64,000 nt of DNA from Flavobacterium piscis (GTDB taxonomy: Bacteria > Bacteroidota > Bacteroidia > Flavobacteriales > Flavobacteriaceae): NCBI RefSeq assembly GCF_001686925.1, contig NZ_LVEN01000002.1, positions 62,001 through 126,000 of the forward strand, given 5' to 3'. The position numbers were made by a program, and so were the translations under genes. Positions within the stretch are counted from its first letter, which is position 1. Each line of letters starts with the position of its first letter. Below are positions 9,835-18,792 of this stretch, piece by piece. Below the pieces are notes generated by a model. That model worked only from the letters and a program-made list of their open reading frames with translations. It made no database searches and was not told where the DNA came from.

Positions 9835-11151
9835 TTAAGGTAATGTGTCAAAATTTATTTCTGGTTTGTTATTGTTTAAAGGTCTTGTAAAGATCGTTTT
9901 TGGTGTTGTATAATTGTTGAAAAAACCGCCGTCTTTTAGATAAAAAGAAGTATTGTCGAGTCCGCCTGCAAAATCCATTCGGTATTCTTTTGCTCCCGTA
10001 TTATCTGTTGTAAAGCGAGCCGAATTGATCTCTGACCAAACTCCCTTATCGTCACAAACCCATTGATTATTGAATAATACCTTACGGGACAAATCGCCTT
10101 GTTCCGGAATAAAATTTTCTAAGAACGAATGAAATCTTTTTAAGTACGTATTGGTTTCAGGACGATTAAAACTAGCGATTAATAGCCATTTTTGCAATTC
10201 CGGTGCGTAAAAATAGGCTGTATACGTGGTTGTATTATTGTTTTGAGGGAATCCTTGTAATAAAAACTTATAAGTAGTTCCTGCTTTCCAGTTGTATTTA
10301 AGATAGCTTTGACCGCCAGAACCTTCGTTTCCAAATTCGCCTGTGTGAACATTTTCACCTTTTTTGAGCATTTTAATTTTATGAGATTCAGGAATACTGG
10401 CCGGATCATCAGTACTAAACGGACTCCATACAGAAAATAAAACTCTTCTTTCTGAAGCCGAATTAACCTGAATACCAAAGTAACCTTCTCCAAAACCATT
10501 TGCCATAAAATAAGAACCAATTTTATCTTCGTTTTCAGGAACGGTAACTTCGTTATAATACCATTTTGCATTGATGTTGTCTGGAACCTGATAGTTTAAA
10601 TGTACAGATGGTCCGCGGCGTCCCCAATGATAAAAGTTCCCTTCATTATTTGGGACATAAGATATTTTTGCATCGTAATCATTACTCGAAATCGTTAAAC
10701 GATTTATAGCAGGAAAACGATCTCCTGTTTTATTAATTCCTTTTATCTTAACGGCAACATAACCTTCCTGATTAATTTTCCAGGTACCAATTGTTACCGC
10801 TTTTTTTGAAGTATCAAATGTTACTTTTTTGGCTTCATTATTAATCGAAAATTCTAATTCTGATTTTCCAACTACTTCTACCGATTCTTCAACAGTTAAC
10901 TGAAAACTTCCGGCTTTAGAAATTCTGAAATAAACGGTAAAAAATTCTTCGGCATTGATCCAGTTTTCAATTCCGTTATCCGTAATAGTATTGCTTTCTA
11001 AATGTTTCGAGCTGTAAGCATTTCCCGCCAACGGAAGCGAGATACTGGTTTTTGGATTTTTTAAAGAATCTTTCTCAGTGGTTTCGCTATTGTCTGTACA
11101 GGAAAAAGATACAAGTAATGAAGCAAAAAATAAGTAAAATAAGTTTTTCAT
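9835..11151 (-). CDS. DUF5077/DUF3472 lipoprotein
   Basis: A 438-residue lipoprotein; the lipobox is VSFSC with Cys18. The N-terminal half (about 40-155) looks like the DUF5077 beta-sandwich seen before DUF3472. From about 185 it reads as DUF3472, with GNFYHWGRRGPSVHL, GYFGIQVNS and SVWSPFSTDDP. These domains are common on surface lipoproteins of polysaccharide-utilisation loci and are thought to bind carbohydrate, but the activity is unproven. It follows susD after a stem-loop and probably belongs to the same transcript. Confidence 0.85.
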   Translation of the reverse strand: MKNLFYLFFASLLVSFSCTDNSETTEKDSLKNPKTSISLPLAGNAYSSKHLESNTITDNGIENWINAEEFFTVYFRISKAGSFQLTVEESVEVVGKSELEFSINNEAKKVTFDTSKKAVTIGTWKINQEGYVAVKIKGINKTGDRFPAINRLTISSNDYDAKISYVPNNEGNFYHWGRRGPSVHLNYQVPDNINAKWYYNEVTVPENEDKIGSYFMANGFGEGYFGIQVNSASERRVLFSVWSPFSTDDPASIPESHKIKMLKKGENVHTGEFGNEGSGGQSYLKYNWKAGTTYKFLLQGFPQNNNTTTYTAYFYAPELQKWLLIASFNRPETNTYLKRFHSFLENFIPEQGDLSRKVLFNNQWVCDDKGVWSEINSARFTTDNTGAKEYRMDFAGGLDNTSFYLKDGGFFNNYTTPKTIFTRPLNNNKPEINFDTLP

Positions 11152-11186
11152 AGTATCGATAGTTCGTTTATTTTTTTTTAAAATTA

Positions 11187-11213
11187 CCTCTCTAATCTAC
11201 CAAATTAGAGAGG
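11187..11213 (-). terminator. stem-loop between susD and the DUF3472 gene
   Basis: CCTCTCTAAT (11187-11196) pairs with ATTAGAGAGG (11204-11213). On the minus strand only TAATTTT follows, so termination may be partial. Such a hairpin after a susCD pair could let the transporter genes be expressed more than the genes behind them. Confidence 0.6.
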
Positions 11214-11239
11214 CTTCAAAAACAAAACAATTCTAATAA

Positions 11240-12937
11240 TTATGGATTCTGTGTTAAAGTTCCCGGATAAGCATTAATTTCTGATTGCGGAATATATTGA
11301 ACCACTCTCAAACTTGAAGCTCGCCAGTCTGTCATTGGCAAGTGAGGGCCAGGATAACGACGCGTCATGGTTTGTCCGTTTCTGTAAACATCATAACCTC
11401 TATGTGCTTCAAACGCTAACTCTAACTGACGTTCTTCGTCTACTCGCTGTACAGCATTTGTACTGTTTAATGATGTATAACCGCCACCAACAATCGATCT
11501 TTCTCGAATTATGTTTAAGTTGGTTAAAGCACTATTATAATCACCTTTTTTAACATATGCTTCTGCCATGTTCAAATACATCTCGGCCAATCTTGAAATA
11601 GTAGGCGAGTGCAGGTGCGAATCATTATTCTGAAGAGAACATTTCGTGATATAATACATTGGATAAACACGGTTCAGCAACATCATATAATCTTTTTCGC
11701 CTGTATACGTTTTACCTTCATATACAATCGAATATTGATTTTCGGCTGCATTTACAACAGTCAGATTATAATTTGTAGTTCCTATTGTGATATAAAATGA
11801 GTTGTCAGGATTACGTTTTATAGGCTGTTGAATATAGTTGTAACCCGTTTGAGTACCACCAGTATTGTAAACATCATAGATAAAGCGGAAAGCTTCGGTT
11901 TTATTTCCTGCATCGTCTGTGGTATATTGAGGATCGATAAAAGCCCAACGAGCGTCTTTCTTTAAACCTGATTTTCTTAGCAAATCAAGATATTTGGCAC
12001 TGGCATACATTTCGCCCCAGCCTTGTCCCTGAATATTGGCATACATTCCGCCAATTCCATAAAAATGATCGTAACCTGAAAATTCTGATGCCACTTGTTT
12101 TACAGCAAAAATCGTTTCGGTTTGCTCATCAGAATCTGGGGCGTAGGTATTAAATTTCATGAAGCTGTCTCTGCTTAATAAATGATATCTTCCGCTCGCA
12201 ATTACTTTATTTGCGTAGTCTATCGAAAGCGTTGCATATTCCTGATTAGGTGTTTCATACGTTCCGCTCATATACAAATAAACTCTTGAAAGCATTGCCT
12301 GAGCAGCTTCTTTTGTTGCATAAGCTGCTTTTCTTTCAGTTGTCATTAAAGCTTCAGCTTTTTTCAAATCGCTGATGGCTTGTGCATAAGTATCTTTTAC
12401 TGTTGACCTGTCCGGAAGGTTAAGATTATTTAAATCTGCCGGTAAACCATTTACGATTGGCACTCCTAAATTAGTTTCTGGTGATTGCGAATAAGGTCTT
12501 CCGTAAGTACGACACAAATAAAAATAAATCATACCTCTTAAATAGTAAGCTTCACCTAATTGCTGATCCATAGCGGCGCTTTCTCCCTCGGCAATCATTT
12601 TCATTAAATCACTTGATTGCGAAATAATTTTGTAACTATTGTTCCAAAAAACAGATAAACGACCATTGTCCGGAATATGCTGATAGGAGATAAAAGAATA
12701 AAAAGCATCTGTAGAGGTACCTCTAATCATGATATTGTCACCCGGATATTCTCCAACCCTGTGCATAACATCAGACCATCCTTTTAATTGTGCGTAACAT
12801 CCGTTTAGTAAAACTTCGATCGAAGCTTCTTTATCTTGTTCAATTTTGTCTTTTGTATAGGAATCAAATGGCTCTCTGTCTAAATCACATGAGGACAGGA
12901 AACTAATTGCCATACATAATATAAATATCTTTTTCAT
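11240..12937 (-). CDS. SusD/RagB-family nutrient-binding lipoprotein
   Basis: A 565-residue outer-membrane lipoprotein that captures glycans at the cell surface and closes the barrel of its SusC partner. The lipobox is SFLSSC with Cys17, followed by the typical LDREPFDSY start. The helical TPR-like framework is visible (AEAYYLRGMIYFYLCRTYG, TKEAAQAMLSRVYLYMSG). The family C-terminal blocks RLAEMYLNMAEAYVKKGD and DEERQLELAFEAHRGYD are complete. It starts 10 bases after the susC stop, so the pair is co-transcribed. Glycan specificity cannot be read from sequence; the flanking enzymes suggest Gal/GalNAc-type sugars. Confidence 0.95.
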   Translation of the reverse strand: MKKIFILCMAISFLSSCDLDREPFDSYTKDKIEQDKEASIEVLLNGCYAQLKGWSDVMHRVGEYPGDNIMIRGTSTDAFYSFISYQHIPDNGRLSVFWNNSYKIISQSSDLMKMIAEGESAAMDQQLGEAYYLRGMIYFYLCRTYGRPYSQSPETNLGVPIVNGLPADLNNLNLPDRSTVKDTYAQAISDLKKAEALMTTERKAAYATKEAAQAMLSRVYLYMSGTYETPNQEYATLSIDYANKVIASGRYHLLSRDSFMKFNTYAPDSDEQTETIFAVKQVASEFSGYDHFYGIGGMYANIQGQGWGEMYASAKYLDLLRKSGLKKDARWAFIDPQYTTDDAGNKTEAFRFIYDVYNTGGTQTGYNYIQQPIKRNPDNSFYITIGTTNYNLTVVNAAENQYSIVYEGKTYTGEKDYMMLLNRVYPMYYITKCSLQNNDSHLHSPTISRLAEMYLNMAEAYVKKGDYNSALTNLNIIRERSIVGGGYTSLNSTNAVQRVDEERQLELAFEAHRGYDVYRNGQTMTRRYPGPHLPMTDWRASSLRVVQYIPQSEINAYPGTLTQNP

Positions 12938-12947
12938 GATTTTGTTT

Positions 12948-15900
12948 TTAAAGAGTTAAGTTAAGTCCTAATACAATTTTGCGCGTTTGAGGATATACCT
13001 GTGTCGCAACACCAGTAATAGCGCCATTTGTTGGAGGGATTTCAGGATCAACTCCGGAATAATGAGTAATCGTAAATAAGTTTTCACCGGCGATATACAA
13101 TCTTAAATTTGCGATATGCAAACGTTCGATAGGTACATTATAACCTAAAGTGATGCTTCTCATTTTTAAGTAAGTTCCGGTTTCCAGGAAACGTGATGAT
13201 GCTTTGTTAGAGTTACTGGGATTATTGTAAAGTGCTTGCGGATGCGTTGCAATATCGCCCGGTTTTTCCCAACGGCTCCATCCACTATGAAGGTTCATTT
13301 GGTTTCTATCGGTATACGCACCATCAGAATCGAATTCTGCTCTTGCATAATTGTAAATTTCACCTCCTACAGAATAACTAAAAATGGCAGCAAAATCAAA
13401 GTTCTTGTAATTTACACTGGTAGAAAATCCTCCAAAAAAGTCCGGAGTATAAGCACCAATTACTTTTTGGTGTTTAGAAGCATCACCATAGTTAGAAGTT
13501 TTTACACGTTCTCCTGCAGCATTTGTCGTAAACCATTGTGGTTTTCCGTTTTCAGGATCAACACCAGCCCATTCTGTTAAATACCAGCTATCAACATCTT
13601 TTCCGGGAGTTAATAATTTTGATGCAGATCCTGCAATACCACTACCATCTCCAACAATAATTTCCTGCTTGCTTCCGTAAAGACTCGTTACTTTATTTTT
13701 ATTAGTACCAATGTTAGCATCTACAGACCAGTGTAAATTTTCATTTTTAATGATATCAACATTCAAAGATGCTTCAAAACCTCTATTATTTACAGCTCCT
13801 ACGTTTCTCCAGATACTTGTAACACCAATTACTCCAGGCAATGGTACTCTGTATAATAAATCTGAAGTATTTTTATTATAATAATCCAATGTAATATTTA
13901 CTCGGTTAAAGAAACTAACATCGACACCTACGCCGCCAGTATATGTTTTTTCCCAGCTTAAATCCGGATTGGCCAATTGCGAAACCAATGCTCCGGGATT
14001 TTCATTATAACTTTGAGAGAAAGAATACAAAGGAAGGTGAGGGTACAAACTGTTAGGACGATTTCCTACCGAACCATAACTTGCTCTTAGCTTTAAGTTA
14101 TTGATATAATCGGCATGAAAAAAGGCTTCGTTATGAATATTCCAACCACCGCTTACAGAGAAAAAGTTACCATATTGTGCATTTGCTCCAAAGTTAGAAG
14201 CCCCGTCACGACGAAAAGAGACTTGTGCTAAATAACGATTGTCATACGAATAATTCACATTCGATAACAAAGACTGCACAGCCCATTGCGATCTGTTACC
14301 ACCCACTTTTTCAGGCACCGCAGCAGCATCTGTAACTATAATTCCTGGAGGGATTCCTGTTGCTACGCCAGTACTTGTTTTAGAGTTGTATTCGTTCCAT
14401 TCATAACCTGCAAGAGCATTAAAGTCATGTTTCCCGAATGATTTATTGAATTTTAATAATTGGTTCGTGTAGATTCTGTTATAAGTAGAAAAGTAATCTT
14501 CGATTCGGCCTTTTACCGCTTCTCCCGCAGAAGATCTTGGATCTGAATAATAAGTTGAATTATAATTACCAAAAATGTAATTGTTTACAGAAGAATATGT
14601 TAGCCAGCTGTTAAATTTAATATCAAAATCAAGATTTGCCCTAACCGTATAAGATTCAGATTCACCATAATTCCATTGTAAATCATATAAATAGTTAGAT
14701 CCGGTTGTATTTACCCAGGTTGGGTTTGGCGCGTTTCCTGCCAAAGATCCATCTTCCAGATACGGACTATCCCAAGGCATGTTTCCGTAAAGTGCACCCA
14801 CAGAATGTTGTTGGTCATCTGTTGTTTCTCTGGTTAAATTTACCTGTGGTCTCAGCGTAAACCAACTATTTGGTTTGTACTCAAATTTCATCAAACCATT
14901 GTATTTTTTGTACTCATAGCCTCTTATAGCACCCGTTTCGTCATAAAGACCAATAGAAACGTAGCTTTTAAAATTATCTCCACCACCACTTATGGATAGA
15001 TTGTAATCCTCTGCAAGTCCGGTTTGTGTACCATTATTCCACCAGTCAAAATTTTGGTTTCTCAATTCCGGTTTCCACCACCAAACATTTTCAAAATCTT
15101 GTTTGTTGGCAAACGAATCGTACAAATCATACAATTGCGATCCGTTCATGATTTTAAAATTTCCATTATTGATAGTAGTTAAAGCTGTTTTAGCAGAAAA
15201 ACTAATTTTAGATTTACCCGCTTTACCGCTTTTTGTAGTAACCACAATAACACCATTGGCGCCCTGTGAACCGTAAACTGCTGTAGACGCGGCATCTTTA
15301 AGAACCGTTAACGTTTCGATATCAGATGGATTCATGTTTGCCGAACTATTCCCCACAATAACTCCGTCAATTACCCATAAAGGATCTGTACTTCCGTTAA
15401 CGGTTGTTCTGCCTCGAATGATTATTTTTCCTACTGCTCCCGGCTGTCCGCCACCAGTATTTACATACACTCCCGTAGCTTTTCCTGCCAGCATATTTTC
15501 TACAGAAGGAGTCGTTACATCTACAATTTTTTTATTGTCTAAAGTTTGCAGCGATCCGGTTAAACTCTCTTTTTTAACCTTAGCATATCCTACCACTACC
15601 ACCTCGTCCATTTGCTCACCGGCTTCTTTCATTGTTACATTAACAGAACCGTTTCCTGCCGCAACTTCCTGATCCTGCATTCCTAAAAAGGAAAAAACTA
15701 AAATCGTATTGGCATTGGGTACATCAATGGCAAAACTTCCATCCATATCCGTTTGCACTCCTTTTGATGTTCCTTTTATGATCACATTTACTCCAGGAAT
15801 CGGAATTCCTTTTTCATCGACAACCTTACCCTTCGTTATTTTTTGAAATGCCAGTAAATTGGTTTTGTTTACCGGAATTTCTTTTGAAGGTGCTGCATTG

Positions 15901-16010
15901 GTAACTTGAAAACTTAAAGACAACAACGAAAGTAATGTTGCTTTTAAACTTTTTTCAAGTACAGTATGCAACCTTAAGTTTCCAGGTTTTTTTGAGAATA
16001 CTTTTTTCAT
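12948..16010 (-). CDS. SusC/RagA-family TonB-linked outer-membrane transporter
   Basis: A 1020-residue TonB-dependent porin that imports oligosaccharides delivered by the SusD lipoprotein. It has an extended signal region (1-40), a carboxypeptidase-regulatory-like domain (about 57-135, KGKVVDEKGIPIPGVNV), then the TonB box/plug (DEVVVVGYAKVKKESLTG, IIIRGRTTVNG, DPLWVIDGVIV). A long beta-barrel follows, ending in aromatic-rich strands (RKIVLGLNLTL). Everything expected is present, unlike the plug-less SusC-like gene at 42.4 kb. It opens the minus-strand arm of the locus. Its promoter module with two operators lies at 16175-16258, giving a leader of about 160 bases. Confidence 0.96.
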   Translation of the reverse strand: MKKVFSKKPGNLRLHTVLEKSLKATLLSLLSLSFQVTNAAPSKEIPVNKTNLLAFQKITKGKVVDEKGIPIPGVNVIIKGTSKGVQTDMDGSFAIDVPNANTILVFSFLGMQDQEVAAGNGSVNVTMKEAGEQMDEVVVVGYAKVKKESLTGSLQTLDNKKIVDVTTPSVENMLAGKATGVYVNTGGGQPGAVGKIIIRGRTTVNGSTDPLWVIDGVIVGNSSANMNPSDIETLTVLKDAASTAVYGSQGANGVIVVTTKSGKAGKSKISFSAKTALTTINNGNFKIMNGSQLYDLYDSFANKQDFENVWWWKPELRNQNFDWWNNGTQTGLAEDYNLSISGGGDNFKSYVSIGLYDETGAIRGYEYKKYNGLMKFEYKPNSWFTLRPQVNLTRETTDDQQHSVGALYGNMPWDSPYLEDGSLAGNAPNPTWVNTTGSNYLYDLQWNYGESESYTVRANLDFDIKFNSWLTYSSVNNYIFGNYNSTYYSDPRSSAGEAVKGRIEDYFSTYNRIYTNQLLKFNKSFGKHDFNALAGYEWNEYNSKTSTGVATGIPPGIIVTDAAAVPEKVGGNRSQWAVQSLLSNVNYSYDNRYLAQVSFRRDGASNFGANAQYGNFFSVSGGWNIHNEAFFHADYINNLKLRASYGSVGNRPNSLYPHLPLYSFSQSYNENPGALVSQLANPDLSWEKTYTGGVGVDVSFFNRVNITLDYYNKNTSDLLYRVPLPGVIGVTSIWRNVGAVNNRGFEASLNVDIIKNENLHWSVDANIGTNKNKVTSLYGSKQEIIVGDGSGIAGSASKLLTPGKDVDSWYLTEWAGVDPENGKPQWFTTNAAGERVKTSNYGDASKHQKVIGAYTPDFFGGFSTSVNYKNFDFAAIFSYSVGGEIYNYARAEFDSDGAYTDRNQMNLHSGWSRWEKPGDIATHPQALYNNPSNSNKASSRFLETGTYLKMRSITLGYNVPIERLHIANLRLYIAGENLFTITHYSGVDPEIPPTNGAITGVATQVYPQTRKIVLGLNLTL

Positions 16011-16174
16011 ACTCTTTGTTTGGTTTTGGTTAATGAATGTGTTTTTGTTTAGTTATTTTTTTCGATTTTTTTAAAATTTCATCACTCATTTTTTCGCTTT
16101 TTTGGTGTAATAAAAAAGGCCTTAAAAGCGGTGAAAAAAGGTAAAAAAAGCCATATTATTTTTTTATTCTTCGA

Positions 16175-16205
16175 CGAAACTATAGATTATATTTTTATTA
16201 ACCAA
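16175..16205 (-). promoter_or_regulatory. susC promoter (-33 TTG, -7 TAGTTTCG)
   Basis: On the minus strand TTG (16203-16205) and TAGTTTCG (16175-16182) are separated by 20 bases, as in Bacteroidota -33/-7 promoters. The same boxes with the same spacing occur before the kinase gene at 18673-18703, next to the same operators, which supports the call. Confidence 0.65.
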
Positions 16206-16221
16206 GAAAAAACACAAAAAA

Positions 16222-16258
16222 TGTGCTCGAACACACAAAAAAAGTGTTCTCGAGCACA
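16222..16258. promoter_or_regulatory. paired LacI-type operators upstream of susC
   Basis: Two 14-bp imperfect palindromes centred on CG, TGTGCTCGAACACA (16222-16235) and TGTTCTCGAGCACA (16245-16258), have centres 23 bp apart, about two helical turns. The first lies 16 bp upstream of the -33 box. The pair is repeated with the same spacing before the kinase gene and beside the LacI-type gene. Only these two places in the window have it. The upstream position fits activation or looping better than simple blocking of the -7 region. Confidence 0.75.
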
Positions 16259-16655
16259 TAAAATTGTGCGATACGTTTTTTTTAATATAAAATGATGCGA
16301 TTATTCTAAAAAAAAGCACAAAAAGCACATCGCTTTATTTTAGGCGTATTCGCAACTATGATATTTTATTTTTAAGGAATAAAAACAAGTTGTTTGTATT
16401 TCTAAGAATATCGCAATCATCAATTAATTTGTTTAATAATAAATCAAACTTTTAAAGGTTTTAATTTGATCCGTTTTTTCTTATTTTTTACTTTTTAAAT
16501 AAAAAAGCAATAAAAAACAGTAATTAGGTTTTAAATAAAAGTTTGACTTATATTAGCGTTTTTATAAGAAGATTTTTTAAGGCGATTTTCTGTCCTTTGA
16601 AATGATTAAAATGCGTTAGGATTTTGTTTTCATTAAATAAATTTTTCCAAAAAAT
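16259..16655. other. gene-free AT-rich spacer
   Basis: This stretch lies between the operator module and the CBM9-like gene. It is very AT-rich with many A- and T-tracts, and I see no convincing small gene, RNA or repeat. It presumably contains the promoter of the plus-strand gene at 16656, but no clear -7 box stands out. Confidence 0.5.
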
Positions 16656-17306
16656 ATGCACGAAATTTTAAAAGAATATCAGGTAGTTTTAATCGATAAA
16701 AAACAAAAAAATGATGAAGCTATTTTGACTTCTTCATTATGGGAAAAAGCAAATTGTTTAACTGATTTTTGTTCTCCATGGAAAAATGATTCGTTTTCGA
16801 AAATTGAATTTAGGGCAGTTCATGATCTCGAAAATTTCTATTTTAATTTTAGGGTTTTTGATACTGATATTTATATCGATAAAAAAGACGATAGTTTCAT
16901 GAGTATAGGAAATTCAGACAGGGTAGAATTGTTTTTTAGAACCAATGAATCCTTAAATCCTTATTATTGCCTTGAAATAGATACATCAGGAAGAATAATG
17001 GATTTTAAAGCGCTTCCTGAAAAGAATTTTGATTTTAACTGGAAATGGCCTAAAAAGGATATAGAAGTAAAAACGGCAAAGGATGAAATTTCATTTATTG
17101 TTGAAGGCAGCATTAGTATTCAATCCCTAAGAGATTTAAATTTAATTCAGAACAATACAATTGAAGCCGGAATTTTCAGGGCAAAATTCTCTTTGGTCGA
17201 AAATCTGCAATACGAACCCACCTGGATTTCGTGGGTAAACCCAAATACCGAAACGCCTAATTTTCATATCGCTTCTTCATTTGGAAAGTTTGTTTTTAGC
17301 CACTAA
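16656..17306 (+). CDS. carbohydrate-binding family 9-like protein
   Basis: A 216-residue protein without a visible signal peptide. The fold suggested by WEKANCLTDFCSPW, EFRAVHDLENFYFNFRVFD, SIGNSDRVELFFR and YYCLEIDTSGRIMDFKA resembles the CBM9/DOMON-like sugar-binding domains often found as single-domain proteins in Bacteroidota glycan loci. It lies between susC and the LacI-type gene and is read toward the regulator gene. It could bind a released sugar in the cytosol, but no enzyme activity is visible. The family assignment is from pattern memory and moderately sure. Confidence 0.65.
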   Translation: MHEILKEYQVVLIDKKQKNDEAILTSSLWEKANCLTDFCSPWKNDSFSKIEFRAVHDLENFYFNFRVFDTDIYIDKKDDSFMSIGNSDRVELFFRTNESLNPYYCLEIDTSGRIMDFKALPEKNFDFNWKWPKKDIEVKTAKDEISFIVEGSISIQSLRDLNLIQNNTIEAGIFRAKFSLVENLQYEPTWISWVNPNTETPNFHIASSFGKFVFSH

Positions 17307-17354
17307 GGCGCAAAGGCACCAAGTTAAAACGCTTTATTTTTAAAGTTAGTTTGT

Positions 17355-17472
17355 CATTTTTTGTCATTTCGACCGAAGGGAGAAATCACACAAGTAAATC
17401 GACAAAGTTTAGCAATATTCTATGCTGAATTTCTCGTGTGATTTCTCCCTTCGGTCGAAATGACAAAAAATG
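17355..17472. repeat. 37-bp perfect inverted repeat inside a longer nested palindrome
   Basis: Arms 17355-17391 and 17436-17472 are perfect complements over 37 bp and include GACCGAAGGGAGAAATCACA. The loop is 44 bases. Outer, weaker arms (GCCACTAAGGCGC near 17300, CTTCGTGGC near 17515) make a second nested layer. It lies between convergent genes and looks like a dispersed flavobacterial intergenic repeat. It may also terminate both transcripts. Confidence 0.8.
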
Positions 17473-17519
17473 AGAAACTATAAAAAAAAAACTTTGTGTT
17501 TTTGTGTCTTCGTGGCTAT

Positions 17520-18560
17520 TTAAGATACGTAAAACGAAGCATTCTCTACATTAATAATATCAATAGGCAACAATATAGTTTCCGGGATATCTTTGCGAAA
17601 TAAAAAATGCTCTACCAAAGTACTAACGCCTAAATAAGCTTGTCTTTTTTGATTTTGATGAATTAAAAAATGCACCAATCCCTGATTCAGGAAATTGACA
17701 TTCTTCTCGACCAAATCGTAACCAATAATGGCAATTTTTTTATTTTGTAAAGGAGCTAAAATCGAAGCAATCTGATACGCTTTAGAAGTGGTGATAAAAA
17801 TTCCCTTCAGGTTTGGATTTTCTTCCAAAAAGGCCGAAAATTTACTTTCGACATTAGGATGTTTTAATTTTAAAGTAGTTAAAGAAAAATCGGCAATTTT
17901 CTTCTCGTCGAAATAATTTCTAAAACCCTTTTCTTTTTCCTGCATGTGAACCGCATTTTTTACGCTTTCATCTATATGAACAATCGCAATTTGCCCCTCA
18001 GTTAAAATTAGGTTCATTAAACTGGCGGCAACACGACCACTTTTATGCAAATCCTGCCCCACAAAACTCTTAATAGATTCGCTTTCAATTTGGTTATTAA
18101 AAGTATTTACTATTATTTCGAGTTCATCGTATTGTTTTACGATTTCAAGCGTTTCCTTATGAAATAAAGGAGCAATTAAAACAGCGTCTGGGGATTGTTT
18201 AAGAATCGTTTCGTGTGCATTTAAAAACGATTTTTTACTTTCAGGATTAAAGTAATGCGTTTCTATAACTACACCATACGCTTTAAACTCAGTTTTGGCT
18301 TCCTGAATTCCGTTTACGCACGGCAACCAATACGGATCTATTTCCGGATCCGGAAGCAAAACGCAAATACGATAAACCTTGGTGTTTTTTAAATTACGGG
18401 CAATTAAGTTAGGCTCATAATTAATGACGTTCAAGACTTCATTAATTTTATCCAGCGCCGTAGGAGAAACTTTTCCTCTGTTATGCAAAACACGATCTAC
18501 AGTTCCTTTAGAAACTCCTGCCATTTTTGCTATATCCTTAATAGTGTACTTTTTATCCAT
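17520..18560 (-). CDS. LacI-family transcriptional regulator
   Basis: A 346-residue regulator. The N-terminal helix-turn-helix (YTIKDIAKMAGVSKGTVDR, then VLHNRGKVS) and hinge helix (INYEPNLIARNLK) are those of the LacI/GalR family. Residues 62-346 form the sugar-binding periplasmic-protein-like domain, with ICVLLPDPEIDPYW and GIFITTSKAYQIA. It should bind the 14-bp palindromes TGTGNTCGANCACA found before susC and the kinase gene. One pair lies only 61-97 bp upstream of its own start, so autoregulation is likely. The inducer is not known; a galactose or hexosamine derivative is a reasonable inference from the enzymes around it. Confidence 0.93.
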   Translation of the reverse strand: MDKKYTIKDIAKMAGVSKGTVDRVLHNRGKVSPTALDKINEVLNVINYEPNLIARNLKNTKVYRICVLLPDPEIDPYWLPCVNGIQEAKTEFKAYGVVIETHYFNPESKKSFLNAHETILKQSPDAVLIAPLFHKETLEIVKQYDELEIIVNTFNNQIESESIKSFVGQDLHKSGRVAASLMNLILTEGQIAIVHIDESVKNAVHMQEKEKGFRNYFDEKKIADFSLTTLKLKHPNVESKFSAFLEENPNLKGIFITTSKAYQIASILAPLQNKKIAIIGYDLVEKNVNFLNQGLVHFLIHQNQKRQAYLGVSTLVEHFLFRKDIPETILLPIDIINVENASFYVS

Positions 18561-18620
18561 ATAAGCAAATATAGAAACTTTGCTTTAATTATTTGAAAAA
18601 ATATTGTTTGAATTAATAAG

Positions 18621-18657
18621 TGTGCTCGAGAACATTAATTTAGTGTGTTCGAGCACA
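18621..18657. promoter_or_regulatory. paired LacI-type operators between lacI and the kinase gene
   Basis: TGTGCTCGAGAACA (18621-18634) and TGTGTTCGAGCACA (18644-18657) have centres 23 bp apart, exactly as before susC. They lie between the divergent regulator and kinase genes, 15 bp upstream of the kinase -33 box. The region 18621-18703 is an inverted near-copy of 16175-16258. Confidence 0.75.
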
Positions 18658-18672
18658 TTTTTAGTTTTTTTC

Positions 18673-18703
18673 TTGTTTTATAAAAATATAATCTATAGTT
18701 TCG
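18673..18703 (+). promoter_or_regulatory. promoter of the kinase operon (-33 TTG, -7 TAGTTTCG)
   Basis: TTG (18673-18675) and TAGTTTCG (18696-18703) are 20 bases apart, matching the susC promoter base for base at both boxes. The leader to the GTG at 18793 is about 85 bases. Confidence 0.65.
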
Positions 18704-18792
18704 TAGAATCAAAACCAAAAAAACAGCGTAAATTCTTAACCTATTAATGTTGTAATTATTTGTATTGCAATGTTTTATTATAAAATTTATAA

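Noticed and set aside
10179..10571. 130-residue minus-strand frame inside the DUF3472 gene
   Set aside because: It lies entirely within a well-supported lipoprotein gene, has no recognisable domain and is richer in basic residues than neighbouring proteins.
16222..16258. CRP-type sites
   Set aside because: TGTG and CACA half-sites are present but the TCGA centre, 14-bp length, pairing and the adjacent LacI-type gene fit a LacI/GalR operator better.
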